Source of the DNA: Thalassia testudinum
Lineage: Eukaryota; Streptophyta; Magnoliopsida; Alismatales; Hydrocharitaceae
Assembly: GCA_037157565.1 (NCBI GenBank)
Contig: JAZHRO010000039.1
Coordinates: 45,384,001-45,448,000, forward strand
Reading direction: 5' to 3'
DNA: 64,000 nt
A program made the translations under genes and the position numbers. Below, one piece after another: positions 21,676 through 33,351 of the stretch. The notes under the pieces were generated by a model. That model ran no database searches, was not told the DNA's origin, and saw only the letters and a program-made list of their open reading frames with translations. Numbering within the stretch: the stretch's first letter is position 1; the number at the start of each line of letters is the position of its first letter.

Positions 21676-22921
21676 TGTTTGCATGCCAAAAATACTCCAG
21701 TAAAAATGTCATCTTGTGTTATTCCCTAGCACTGCCATTGCATCTTATGTAGCTATAATTGCATTTGCAAATAGACGACTGCATGCATTTATTGAAAGGG
21801 GAGGAGAATGTGAATAATTGGTCATCTATTAATTAACATCATCATCAAGTGCTGCATTTCAATTTCACCATTTTCATTTATTTATTTACTTTGAAATTCT
21901 TCTCTCCCGCGGCTATAGGACATGGGGCACGCGCGCCTCTTCGCGCCACTCCTCTACCAGCAGCATGGCTGTGGCATGCTTCCTCTTCTTTAAAAGGCCT
22001 TGCCCTCTCCCTTGCAGCGGAGGCCCATACACATCCACATACAAGCACTTCCCTCTACCATCAGGCCAACCTCCTCCCCTCTCCCTCTCTATATGCAGTA
22101 TCTCTTCTCACTGAAGAGACACACTGTGGGCAGGAGAAAACTCACAGTGGTCCCACAACCTCCACTGTGAGTTCCACCACCGCCCAGCTCTTTCGTGAGC
22201 AGGTGGGGGTGGTAGATTCACCTTTCGTTTTCACTGCTGATCTCCATTTCTGCCATTGCCAGAGCTTTAAGGTCAGAAGCTCCAGCAGCGCACAAGTCAG
22301 CCTGCAGCAGCTGCCGACCATCGCACGGATGCCAGCAAGCCTCCGCAGCTCCTTTCTGCGCGTGCAGGCACTTCCCAGCGTGCCCGCGCAAGCAGAACCG
22401 GCCGCTACCGGTCGCCCGCTCTGCGTGGCACTGTAGCTACTGTTCACGCCTCTCAGCGGACACTGTAGCCACCGGCTCGCTTCTCACTTAACTAGTGGAA
22501 GCACACTCTCTCTCCTCGCTCGCTACCCGCGCCAACCGGTTGCCCCCCGCTCGTGCCTGCTCCTGCCCGCAGCACTGTGCGCTACGCTGCACTCTCCCGC
22601 ACTCGCCCACACACGAAGACAGCGCAGGCGCTCCTTCCAGCGCCCCGCGCGCGCTTTCCCTCCTGCACCCGCGCAGCTGCTCACATTAGATGATGGCGCA
22701 GCGCAGCAGATGGCTTAGCTGCTGCGCTCACCGCCATCCGCCAGCGCGCACACACACGCACTTGTACTCTCTCACACACACTTGTACATACTCACACACA
22801 CCCTTATATACTCACGCCTACACACATATATATTTATATAGCCACTCACATATATACATAAATATATATCTACATATATGTTTATGTATATATATATCTA
22901 TATATATCTATATACATATAT

Positions 22922-24691
22922 TGAAGGTTTCCTACTAGGAGGGGGTGACGTAATAATATGCGGAATTGAAATATAAAGCAATCTCACAAAAATCAATCGC
23001 ACAATGTGAAAGTTCTCCCTACCAGGAGGGGTGACGTAATAAAATTGCGGACATAAAAAATTAAAGCAATCTCACAAATATCAATCGCAAAATGTACACA
23101 GGTATTTTTAGGTGGAAACCCAAACTGGGTGAAAACCACCACCTAACCCTCTCGAGTTAGGATTTTCCGATCAACCAAGTTGATCAAATCCACTAACCGA
23201 ATCACTTTGAACGAGGGTGATTCAACCTCAATACAACCACGCTACAAGTACGAGGATAGCGTTCCTCAACCCCTTCTCTCCACGAGAAGGATTTTGTCCC
23301 ACGAAGGAGACGGGAATTCGCAAAGCAAATACCCAACCAAAAGACAAAGATAAAATAAAACAACAGTCCTATAGAGCCAACAAAATCAAACCTAGCTTCT
23401 ATAGGAAATAGGAAACTCCCCTTTGCAAGGAGTGCGTCGACGATGACGCGGTGCGTGTGCCACGCGATGGCGCTACGTCGCTCTCGTTATCAACAGCGGG
23501 AGAGCGGGCGCGCGAAGGCTTGATGCTCTCAAGAGAATGAAACTAAAGCTTGGAGAGCAAGGGCCTCAATTGGACACAAAAGAGTGGAACTAAGTTGCTT
23601 AGGTGTGTCTCTTGTTTCTCTTAGTGTGTAAAGGCTCCCCTTCTATTTATAGAGGCCTTAGGAAGGCTTTGGAAGGCTTAGAAAAGCTTCCATAGCCGTT
23701 GGGTGCAAAGCCCAAGAGAATCAGGCCGAAATCAGGACAATGATTGCATTTGACAGGGTTATCAGACGTCTAACTCTGGCATCAGACGTCTGATTCCAAT
23801 GTCAGACGTCTGATTCTATGCGGGTTTCTCCCTGACTTGAATCAGATCTAAACAGGATTTTTGTGCAAGTCCATCAGACGACGTACAGGACGTCTGGCAC
23901 TATGTCTGGACGTCTGGAAACCTACTTTTACTGTGGGAATTGATTTCCAAACGTTGCAACGGCTAGAAAATCTCTGAGAAGAGATTTTGGGTCAGCCGAG
24001 GCAAAACGGTCATTTATCAGACGTCTGTAAAGTCCTATGGACGTCTGATAAGGCTCTAACGGTCATATTCTTGAGTGTCTTCTAAGCCAGCCAACGGTCC
24101 ACTAACTGGACGTCTGGCAAAGTCATCAGACGTCTCCTAAGACGTCTGGTCTAAGGTCTGGACGTCTGATTTCATCAGACAGAACTAACTATGTCCAGCC
24201 TAACAGTTATCGGACGTCTGAAACAACAGTCAGACGTCTTAAAATTCTTTATCAGACGTCTGATTTTGGGATTAGACGTCTGGAAATGCTGTTTGAGCCC
24301 TATATTGGTTTTCTAAGTATTCTATAGAAAACCTAAGTATCCTAGGGTTGTGCAGGTGTTCCTAGGACTACTTTTAGGGTACTTTGAGGCTCTTTAACAT
24401 AATGTTCTAAGGAATAAAAAAGAGCAAGAAAGTAAATACAAGAGATACATGAAAGGATAAAAAAGAATCTATCCTATTCTTCTTGTCTTCCATCTCCAAT
24501 CTTTCGCTCCACGCGAACCTCCTCTGTTTTCCGTCAAGCTCCTCCAATCCGTCCTGGATGCGAGCTTGAACTTCGTCTAAACACGTCCACATTTGCAATT
24601 GACCTGAAATCTAGGACTCAAATTGCAAATGTTAAATAACACGTGTTTTGTTATCATCAAAATAAATGATCGTGGTGCTCTAGCACCAACA
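22922..24691 (-). mobile_element. Solo LTR F, family Y, reversed
   Basis: The plus strand reads TGAAGGTTTCC at the left and GGTGCTCTAGCACCAACA at the right, the reverse complement of LTR D. Flanks are TATAT on both sides (22917-22921, 24692-24696), a target duplication, though within TA-rich DNA. GACGTC cores start at 23765, 23785, 23805; 23889, 23909; 24020, 24040; 24109, 24129, 24141, 24161; 24213, 24233, 24255, 24275. The 20 and 12/22 steps match LTR D. The LTR terminus is tandemly duplicated at the left (22922 to about 23110), which D lacks. Confidence 0.9.
23644..23651 (-). promoter_or_regulatory. TATA box of LTR F
   Basis: TATTTATA on the plus strand, in CTATTTATAGAGG, corresponds to the TATAAATA of LTR D. 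Confidence 0.65.
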
Positions 24692-24719
24692 TATATAACT
24701 ATATATATACATATATAGT

Positions 24720-24769
<50 letters not shown>

Positions 24770-24770
24770 C
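24692..24770. repeat. (TA)n microsatellite
   Basis: An uninterrupted TA run follows solo LTR F. It continues the microsatellite of the host LTR that the insertion split. Confidence 0.85.
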
Positions 24771-25578
24771 ATACACATCACCTACCTGAATCAATACGCC
24801 CGTACATTAGTCACTCCACCGTGCATCATATCGCGAAAATATTTGTACCAGTTGCTGATATTCCCTGATATTCGTGCAAAGCAAGCACCTCCACACACAC
24901 TTCTACACATCCGCTCCACACTCCACGCGACACTCCATCTTGTTGGTTGCGTCTTATTAGACGTGAACCAACTTGACACTATGCTACACTCCATTTCCAC
25001 TTCCACCTCCACCCCTATATATATTATATACATATATATATATATACTGTTTCTACTATATATCTAAACATATATTAAGCTAAATATTCTTTTCTTTGCC
25101 AGCAACCTACCTTATTTTTATTTATTTGTTGTTTCTTACTATTAAAAAGATAAAAAAAAGAGGAAAAGAGAAAAAATAATTCTTGTCTTGCAAGTACTCG
25201 GTCTTGCGAATAACAAGACCAGTTTTTGGAAACCCGAAGTTAGCTACAAGCTAAGAACCATTTGGCTCAAAGTTAAGAACTTGATTTTGAGGGTGTGCCT
25301 CAAGGACAATATTTTCAACAAAAAAATATTAAATAAAAAACCAACAAATATAATAAACTCAAGGAAGAGATACGTTTTAGGAAAGGCGTAGAAACTCCTT
25401 GACCTTTAATTCCCGCCTCCCTGAGATCGACCCTGGGCCTAAAAATGACCAAGATAAAATCAAGTAGGCTAGGTAAAAAAAATTTGTGAAAAATGATTAG
25501 ACTCGATTTAGGTTAACTCACTATAATAACTTCGACGATAATTTTACCATATTAACACAGCCTATTCAAGTTCTACCA

Positions 25579-26520
25579 CCCGCCAACCTTGAAACCTATT
25601 TTTTGAACTAAGGCTTAAATTAGGGGATTAAGGGAAGAAAAGAAGAAAAAGAGAATCGTAAAAGAAGAGAAGAAAGAGCGAAAGAGAAGAAGTATGTGCA
25701 TGTATACATATATGTGTATGGTGTATATAAGTGTATACTGTAAATAATAAGTATATGTATATAAGTATACGTAATATAACTATATATGTATATAAATAAT
25801 AGTATAGCTTTATTGACAGAATTATCCATTACAATAGATAGAATAAGTGTCACTATAGACCCTAGTTTTTACTTTAGATTCTGTACATAGTCTTCCTAAG
25901 GTTTAGCGACATTTATATTTGTCGCTATATATATTATATATGCTACTGTATATGTTAATATACTAAGTTAAGTTAGTATAGTATATATTATTACTTATTA
26001 TCGTGTATATATATAAGTATTAGTAATATAAGTTATAAATAGATAGAATATAATATTTAATTATAGAGTTTGATGCTTGCTCATAATTAAGTGTTTGCAA
26101 GCATTTTAATTGATTCTTTGTACATAATTAAGGTATTATTTCATTCATTAATTATTCATTAATTCATTCATTTATGATTGTATATAAAATTGATCTTTTT
26201 GGAATTAAAGAATAATATTGAACTTAGAGAGTGATGTATAAAAATAATTACCTCCTAGTAAATGACCTGGAATAAACCAATAAAAATTATGTAATTAAAT
26301 AAAATTGACGCAATAACGGTTTGTAGTTGTGACATATACTACAACAACGATGATGATTTTTTTATACAAATCGTAGTCGATCGCAGAAAGTCGATTTCAA
26401 TGGAGGAAATTTTTGAGGCATTTTGCGACGGGGGAGAGTTAGGCACGTGTGTGGATTTTTTTGTGGGAAAGTGTGAATTTTAATTAATTTGAGACAGTTT
26501 AATATATCCTTCTCAAATTA
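25579..26520. other. AT-rich DNA right of the Athila-type element
   Basis: TATA/GTATA-rich sequence with no coding signal or recognisable repeat. The element's right target-site flank starts here. Confidence 0.4.
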
Positions 26521-26529
26521 GTGTCTCTA

Positions 26530-26830
26530 AAGATTTGTCAAATGTGAAAGATGTGAGGTGCAACCTCCTAATGACCCCATAAAGAGTGGCCCAATTGAAT
26601 CTGAAACTAAAGAAGAGATGGTCTCTCGATTCAACATCATCCCCAACACAGGATGCATAGGGGGTCCACATTGATCCCTCATGTGCACAGCCTATCCTTG
26701 ATTAGGAAGCAACCTCTCATGACGATAGCGGCACAAGCTGACCACCTTGACACATTTACACTTTGCCCATATGACCAAAATGACCAAACCATTTGTGTTT
26801 AAATTGATAAAATTGTTGGTCACATTTGAA
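26530..26830 (-). pseudogene. LINE fragment with RT-associated zinc-finger (zf-RVT) domain
   Basis: On the minus strand the translation includes RHERLLPNQG and then INVDPLCILCWGDDVESRDH followed by LFFSFRFNWATLYGVI. This is the zinc-finger region downstream of the reverse transcriptase in plant L1-type LINEs: DPLC..C, then ESRDHLFFSC, with the last cysteine replaced here by F. A stop lies between the two parts. Both ends are lost; no poly-A end is seen. Confidence 0.75.
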
Positions 26831-28930
26831 CTCTTTGGACTCCCAAGCTCGATATCCTACCATACTTGAACTTCAGATAAAAGAAAAATTACATGGAATC
26901 AAAACTTTATTATTTAAGGAAACTAAAATAAATATAGAGAAATTAACTTGAAAACTACTCATCTTGAGTTTGATATTACATGCAGGAAATCTCGAAGATT
27001 TATACTTCTTTAAGGTGAGACTTAAAGAGAATATATTAACTAAAAAGAATGCCATGATGCATGGATTACTAACTTATGCATTTTTGTCATTAGTACCCGT
27101 TTCTTACTTAGTTTAGTTCCAACTTTCTATAAAATAATCGAATTGTAAGGAGTTCTACTATAAGTTTTTAGCCTCGATGACCTCCTTGAATAATGTCCAA
27201 AATTTCTAGCATGGATCCCTTTGTTTGTTGCTTGGTTTGAATTAAAAAAAAAATGAAACAGTCTATCTATATCCTCCACATCAAGTAATATTTCCTTAAC
27301 CTTCAAATATTCCTGCAATTAATAGTTTTCCATTAGAGGTGAATTTAAATTCCACTGTGTATATTTTATACTAATTGATTAGTTAAATGCTATAAATCTA
27401 TTTTTGAAAGAAAGGGATAATCTCCAATCTAACAACTTAGAATAATGTTCCCTCGTATACGTAGAAATTTAAACCCATGAATATGCCTATTGGATCCCTG
27501 CTTTGTTTAATGGGAAGCTCAAAGATTCAAAGCTTAAAAGCCATTAAATCCATTTGTTTATGGTATTAATCATACATGCAAAATAAATAAAGGTAAACTT
27601 ATCTCATATTAGCTTCTTAATTTCCAATAATCGACTCTTTTTCATGTGCAAAGACTATATAAGACTATCTCTCTCCCACTCTCGAAAGGTAATCTCACAT
27701 TTTGTTTCTAACCTAGGAAATCGACAGCTGTGCGTCCATGATCCTTACATTATTGTTAGAGGTTTGTGCAGTAAATGATTACATGCATGCAGATAAAACA
27801 AGAGCACAAAGGTGAAGGATTGACCTGTACTTCTCTCCTTCCTAGCCTTTTTCCTATTGTTGACCGTAACCTTCTTTTATATTATCCTAATTGTTTCTTT
27901 CTTATACTTATATCCAAAATTTTCCTTGCTTATTCAACGGCCTCTTAATTCTCCACTTGAAAGCTCATCTTGCCTAGGGTGGAGCATTGGCTCGGTCTAG
28001 GGATGGCCCAAACTCAACCTTAAAAAAATATGATCTAATTTGAACTCAAATTTTATATGGATCAAACTTAAGCCTTGATATTTAAGAAAAATTAAGTTTG
28101 GGTTGGATCAGGTCTAAACTTGAAAGAACTCAAGAGATTCGATGGACTGGTTTGTATATAAAGCCCCAATAGGTTTTAGAGTTTAAGATTCAAAATGCAT
28201 TGCTTAAAGTAGTAGCTATGAGCTTTGGTCCTCTCTCCTCTTAACCTTAACTCCCTATGCCCTCTGGCAGCTAAGGCTTTAGCAGACTCAACTGTGCCTT
28301 ATGTAGATAATAATAGAAAATGATCTTTAATAAGTTTAGTCGGACTCTATCTAAATATCCATTAAAAATTGGCCCTAGTAGGTTTTATGAATCATTTCTA
28401 TAAAATCATAAAAAAATGGGCCTCAGTTGCTTATCTGGACCCAACTCAAAATCTCGACCTAGACACTAAAATTAAATCCAACCCAGCCTAATCCATTCCC
28501 CATAGACATGGCCAGGGATAGAACTTAGGCTTTATTTGTTAAAAATTTTGGAACTCAAAAAATTACATTAGTCTTTTCAAACAAATGCCACTTAAGCATG
28601 AATAGGAAAAAGACAGGTACTAAAAGAATAAAAAAGATTCAAACTTTAACAACCATGCCCATATCTTAATCCCTAATCATTGTTATTCATGTTGAGTCTG
28701 ATTGGTTGATGCTAATGAATTAACTGCAATATTACCCTAAAGATAGCAATTTCTCAAGTGAATTGAAATTTCAATAATTAGAAGAGAGTTTAAATACTAA
28801 AAAGGTAAGTTTTTTGAAACGATAGTAAATTTCATAATTCGATGCAATTTCCTATTCTATCAAATGCAAAGTACTTTATCAACAATGTTACATGGCTATG
28901 GGAAGAAACCAATTTAACTGGGACAACAAA
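26831..28930. other. AT-rich DNA without supported genes
   Basis: No coding sequence recognised. Around 27960-28510 is a stretch rich in TTGGGTTGGATCAGG-like and CCCAACTCAA-like words, which resembles decayed interspersed repeat DNA. It has no clear ends and I cannot classify it. Confidence 0.35.
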
Positions 28931-29290
28931 CTTGAATTAATGGTTACAAAGGTGTCTAAGGAAAATCAAGTATAAAAATTGATATACTTGAAACATAATA
29001 CCCAACCACATCACTAATTCTTGAGAATAGAGATGGAGAGGTAAGAGAGAGTAGAGAGAGTGAGAGTGAGAGAGAGATGGGACAAGAGGCAGAGGAAAGG
29101 GGATGAGGAGAGAGGGATAGAAGGGGTGGAGGTTGGAGTAGCTGCCATCGTCGCAGTAGAGGCCAAAAGAGCTACTCACAGGGTGGTGACCATCCATGGG
29201 TAAAACCAACGAGATAGAGGCAAATCAAGGAATGGGGAGATTGGAGGAGAGATGGGGGAAGAGAAAGAGAGGGTGCTCTGTTGTGGCACC
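28931..29290. other. purine-rich AG tract region
   Basis: 29030-29280 is strongly G/A-rich on the plus strand (GAGAGAGTGAGAGTGAGAGA and similar). It could be a CT-rich leader of a minus-strand transcript, but no coding exon follows, so I leave it unassigned. Confidence 0.3.
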
Positions 29291-30860
29291 TCAGATTCAT
29301 TAATATGTGGCTCTTGAGTTAAACATGTGATTTACTTGTACCTGTGTTGTACTTGTGCCAGTACACGTACACACCAACATACGAATCATCCACAACTGAA
29401 TAAAATGCGGAAGTGATATTTGAGGAAGGAAAACCATAAATAAATCTGAAGGCATCCACGAGAAGCATACCTCTCTGATTATCAAACATTGGCTCATATC
29501 ACATCATGATATATCACATCATCATCACCACATGGCCATAACACATCAACACATCATGCATAATAGTAGTAGTAGTAGTTATATATGTATATATACATAT
29601 CACATAATATTGCATATCCACGAAAGGTTCATCATTGTCCTTGACCATTCAAAGTTCCATACATATACATGCCTTTCTACCACCTTTTATATAACAAAAA
29701 ATGGCTTATAATTGAAAGCAAGAAACGTGAAGAGGAATCCTACCTACTCGCTATCCGAAAAGAAAGAAGAGTCCGTTGTCCTCATCTTGCATCATGCTAA
29801 CTCGCCCTGCTTTAGGAGGTCTACGATGTCCATGATTACCCCGATAAGCTCACAGATGCACATTCGTAAGAGTTCCTCTCTACCCCTGCTGCTGAACACG
29901 GCCTCCACCTCTTAAGGTATAGGGATGAGGATCCAAGCTAGCTGCAGTCTCTCTCATAGTACATGATCCCATCTTTGCATTGCCTAGATGTGCAAGTAAC
30001 ATGACACCCTAAACATTGGCATGATGACCTAAAAATGGAAAACATTGTAGGTGTGAATCAAGTGGTTCAATAGGGTTATACCTAATTATATATGTGTATG
30101 TATAGGTATGCAATACATACATACATATATACATGCGCACATATAAACAATTGTGTAGTTATCTCCTGTGTGAAACCCACTACTTACACATACATAAGCA
30201 TTGTTGTGAGTTTAATCCCTGCTCACTCTTGTGGGCATCCCTATAACACTAGACCTACATGACTTAACTCATGACATGACTCGTTACTTGTTGCTACATG
30301 GACCCCTTCCTTGGTCAGCCAAAGAATCAAGCAACCCCATGAGGATTCGAGGTAGATTTTATTTGTGCACTTTCTTCTTCAGGATTCGAGGTTTGGGCTA
30401 CCTTAGCCTTTGATAGCTTATGTTCTTATCTCGAGTTTGGAGGCTGCCCAAGATAGCTATAATCAGTTACATTCTGTACCCAACGTCGGTAACCAACTCC
30501 TATCCCTTGGTGACTCCCTGTGGAGCATCACCAGATGCTTCCATTAGGTTGCCCGGACAGTTCTTTGACTGCATCCGAGGAGTTAGGACCTGTTGTGCAA
30601 CTCTCATTGACCACCCTATCATAGGTACTAGAGGCACAACCTTCATTCAACTAACTCATGTTGATCTTATAAGTAGTCCCCATGTTTCCCTTCCTCAAGA
30701 GAAATTTATTTGGTCAATGATCTTGTACGTATATCCGATGATTCTCTATAGAGATATCATCAGGCATCCCCATCGGACTGCCTTACCAAGTATCCTCTCC
30801 TGATCTGTAGTGGTGTCCCACCATTTCTCGCATGACAAAACTGAGCTTAAAACCATCACC
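29291..30860. repeat. unclassified repeat-like stretch
   Basis: Moderate GC, many short frames, a TAG trinucleotide run (29564-29580) and a near-repeat of GAGGATTCGAGGT / AGGATTCGAGGTTTGG (30340 and 30381). It leads directly into the decayed GACGTC array. By position and texture it may be the upstream part of a long, worn LTR; no second copy is in the window to prove it. Confidence 0.3.
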
Positions 30861-30880
30861 ATACTAATATAATAGTATCA

Positions 30881-31196
30881 AACGTTTGATTATGTCCATT
30901 AGACGTCTGATGTCAAAATCAGATGACGACCTGGTGCAGTATTGCTATATTAGGGTTACTCTCCCTGATCTCACCTTTAGACATTTGCCCAACCATAAGT
31001 CGTCTAGGCTCACTTATCAGATGTTTGGTAGTCTTTTCAAATGCCATATTTGGTAAAATAAGGCATTCACATTATTCGCTAGCCGTTGTTTGGGCCATAT
31101 TATAAAATGACCCAAAATTCCTTGCCATTAGATGTTCAGGCTCATATATGGACTTCTAAAGTCCTCTCCATACGTCTGACTACCATGCCAGACTTC
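30881..31196. promoter_or_regulatory. decayed GACGTC-type array
   Basis: Cores or their remnants: AACGTT (30881), GACGTC (30902), GATGAC (30922), GACATT (30980), GTCGTC (30999), GATGTT (31020), then GATGTT (31131), GACTTC (31151), TACGTC (31171) and GACTTC (31191). The last four are exactly 20 bp apart. Most differences from GACGTC are transitions at CpG. TAGCCGTT at 31080 and GACCCAAAAT at 31110 recall LTRs D and F, so this is probably an ancient LTR of that type. Confidence 0.6.
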
Positions 31197-31209
31197 TGAT
31201 GGCATGCAC

Positions 31210-32640
31210 TTTGAGACATAAGTGTATTCACTACAAGGTTCATATGGTTGGACCATTAAATGCCCTTTATATGTAGTATTGGACCTCTAACCACTACGTT
31301 AGATGACTAAAATTGTAATCTTGCAACTTTGGAGGAAAATTCCCTCCAACAACTGTTTGATTTAAGCCTCAAACGTATGATCACAAAGTTAGATGTCGCC
31401 TGATACACATCAGTGAGCTCTTCTTAAGCTGCACTGCACCCTACTTCATTCCAATCACTTGGGAATTGAGAATAAAGTTTCTAAGCACTATCTATACCAC
31501 CAATTAATGTCCCTTATAACCTAAGGATTGTAAAAATCACCACAAATGTGCTTTAATCTAAACTCTCTCTAGATGAGAGAGAAGCCATATCTCTCCCCAA
31601 CATTTCGTTTGAAATGCGCAATCACACATTCATGAAAAGGGAATAAATACCCTATGTTGTTTTCAGATGTGTTGCTGAATGGATTGTTGGTGCAGCTTTA
31701 CTCCCCTTTTTGTAGCACCACCTCTAGAGTTGTTCCAACAACATCTACGACACCACCCACAATAGAACAATCTCAAATCTCTAAGATCAGGGATAGGGAA
31801 ATTGGGAAAATCTATTCTGACGTTCCCCTCCCCAAAACAACAACATGCACGGGAAGAAAGGGTCCCATCTTCAAGAACCCAAAGACCTCAAATTTGAAAA
31901 ATGGCTCACCTTGTTGCTGCCATACAATAGGACCAAAGGGGTGAACTCCCCTCCTTCTGATTAGCCTCTAAGAGTAGCTAGAACTCCTGATCTCTCCTCT
32001 TCTCCTTCCCTGCTACTTTGCCATCGTCGTTCTCCCTTTCATTGTCTTCCTCTCTCATGTGAAGAAGAAAGGTATGGATAAGGAAGGGAGGATTCTAGAG
32101 TGTTATCAGGTAGGGGGCACTCAAGGGGTCACTTATTTTTTTTATGGATGGAGAAATTTCTTAGGTGGCCCTCCAAGTCCCACCCCTTTGATCTTCTCTT
32201 GCCAACACTTGTTTCCTCTTGATCTAATGTCCTTGAAGCAAATCACCATCCATTTTAGAGTTTGGGGCATCTACCTACTAAAAAATTTAACACTTAGATC
32301 TTAGGTCATTTAAGTAGGTGATTAAAGTTTTGAATCACATTTAGGGTGAACAAAATCCCAAATCATATTTTGAATGAATAATTTACATTAGTCCCTTAAT
32401 ATTTCAATTAGGTGCCTAGATCTCTAATTCATAAATTGAAATGGTTATCTACTTGATAGTCTTAATTAACCTTAAAATTACATGCAAGCTCTTATATTCG
32501 CCATGATTGATTGTGAAGGTGGGTGGGTGGTCGCTACTGCGGGGGAACTGTGGGGTGGAGAGAAATGTTAGAATGAGGTGGTTGGGCATGGGTGGCTCTA
32601 GGCAAAAGGAGAGAGCTCGTCGAAGTGGTGCTGGTAACGA
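31210..32640. other. no supported feature
   Basis: Mixed AT-rich sequence with short frames only. The first part probably continues the decayed LTR. The 81-codon frame at 32059-32304 shows no domain and is not called. Confidence 0.3.
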
Positions 32641-32875
32641 GTGTGGGGCAGGGGAGGTGGAGGTGATTAGGAGAGGAGTTGTAGGTGATAGGGGTGGTGG
32701 TTGTGGTGTGGTGTAGAGAAATAGAGAGGTGGCTGTGTGAGAGATGTGTTGGTCACGAGTCGGTAGCAAGAGAGGTGGAGGTGGATGGGGGAGGACCTAC
32801 AAGTGATGGGGGTGGTGGTCATAGCATGGTATGGAGAAAGGGAGAGGTGGTTGTAGGAGGGATAGGGAGCTTATG
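32640..32875 (+). repeat. G-rich minisatellite, two ~123-bp units
   Basis: GGAGGTGGAGGTG at about 32650 recurs at about 32773. Both are followed by GATGGGGGTGGTGG or GATAGGGGTGGTGG and ATGGAGAAAG or TAGAGAAATA. G-runs of 3-5 are frequent. Short ORFs on both strands here are low-complexity. Confidence 0.55.
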
Positions 32876-33075
32876 AAAGAGAGAAAAAAAAAATTTATAG
32901 GAGAGAATATGAACGAAAGATTAAGAAAGAGAATTTATAAAATATGTAATATAAATGTATTTATTAGAAGATTTAATAAAAAATAAAATTTTAAATTTTT
33001 ATATAGAATATCATTAGATCATGTAATAATATAGTAAATAAGAATTTAAAAATAAAATTTTAATTAAAAAAAAAT

Positions 33076-33351
33076 CTTTTTACAATAACGTAACCACCGT
33101 CGCGGACAAAATTACTCCCTTACACAGTCGGACGTAAAACTCGACGACCCGGGTAGCCGCCTCACCTCCAGCTGTTCCCACTTCTGAAGCTCCGGAGACC
33201 CCCACAACCCCTTCGCAAAACCCTCTTTTCCCCCTCGTCGGCTCCGCTCCCGCTCTGCTTCGCCGGCGCCGGTGCTCGCCGTTCACCTCCTCTCTCTCTC
33301 GGCCGTCTGCCGATTCTCACGACATCCCCTCACGCTATCTCTCACCTTGAG
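33076..33351 (+). promoter_or_regulatory. candidate promoter-proximal region and 5' non-coding exon of NRPD2/NRPE2
   Basis: An abrupt change from AT-rich to C/T-rich, GC-rich DNA, typical of a plant transcription start and leader. A donor-like GAG|GTAAAAC occurs at 33351/33352. A matching acceptor, CTTACAG, lies at 36101-36107 shortly before the NRPD2 start codon. The link to that gene is inferred from order, strand and splice signals. cDNA evidence is not available here. Confidence 0.45.

Larger units (their letters stand above)
1..25578 (+). mobile_element. Athila-type Ty3/gypsy element, left end outside window, with nested LTRs
   Basis: The sequence of 1-1995 recurs at 21774-25578 in the same direction, so these are the two LTRs of one element. 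Between them lie, in the right order, an Asp-tRNA-like primer site, a gag of Athila type, the C-terminal end of an Athila-type integrase, the conserved post-integrase segment and a polypurine tract. Protease, reverse transcriptase, RNase H and the integrase core are gone. Six foreign LTRs interrupt it, so only about half of the 25.6 kb is the element itself. The right flank starts CCGCC at 25579; the matching left target duplication lies outside the window. Lineage is inferred from gag, integrase and primer-site motifs. Confidence 0.88.
21676..25578 (+). repeat. 3' LTR of the Athila-type element, with nested solo LTR F
   Basis: It starts TGTTTGCATGCC after the polypurine tract and ends CTACCA. 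Minus the nested LTR and one target duplication copy, it is about 2.1 kb. It matches the 5' LTR closely, including the core promoter module (21990-22020) and the microsatellite block. Beyond 25578 the sequence no longer matches the primer-site side, which fixes the end to within about three bases. Confidence 0.88.

Noticed and set aside
27960..28510. GGGTTGGGTC-like repeat as a defined transposon
   Set aside because: No terminal repeats, target duplication or second copy in the window; left as unclassified DNA.
32449..32769. Proline-rich 106-codon minus ORF
   Set aside because: It is the complement of the G-rich minisatellite; low-complexity, with no domain.
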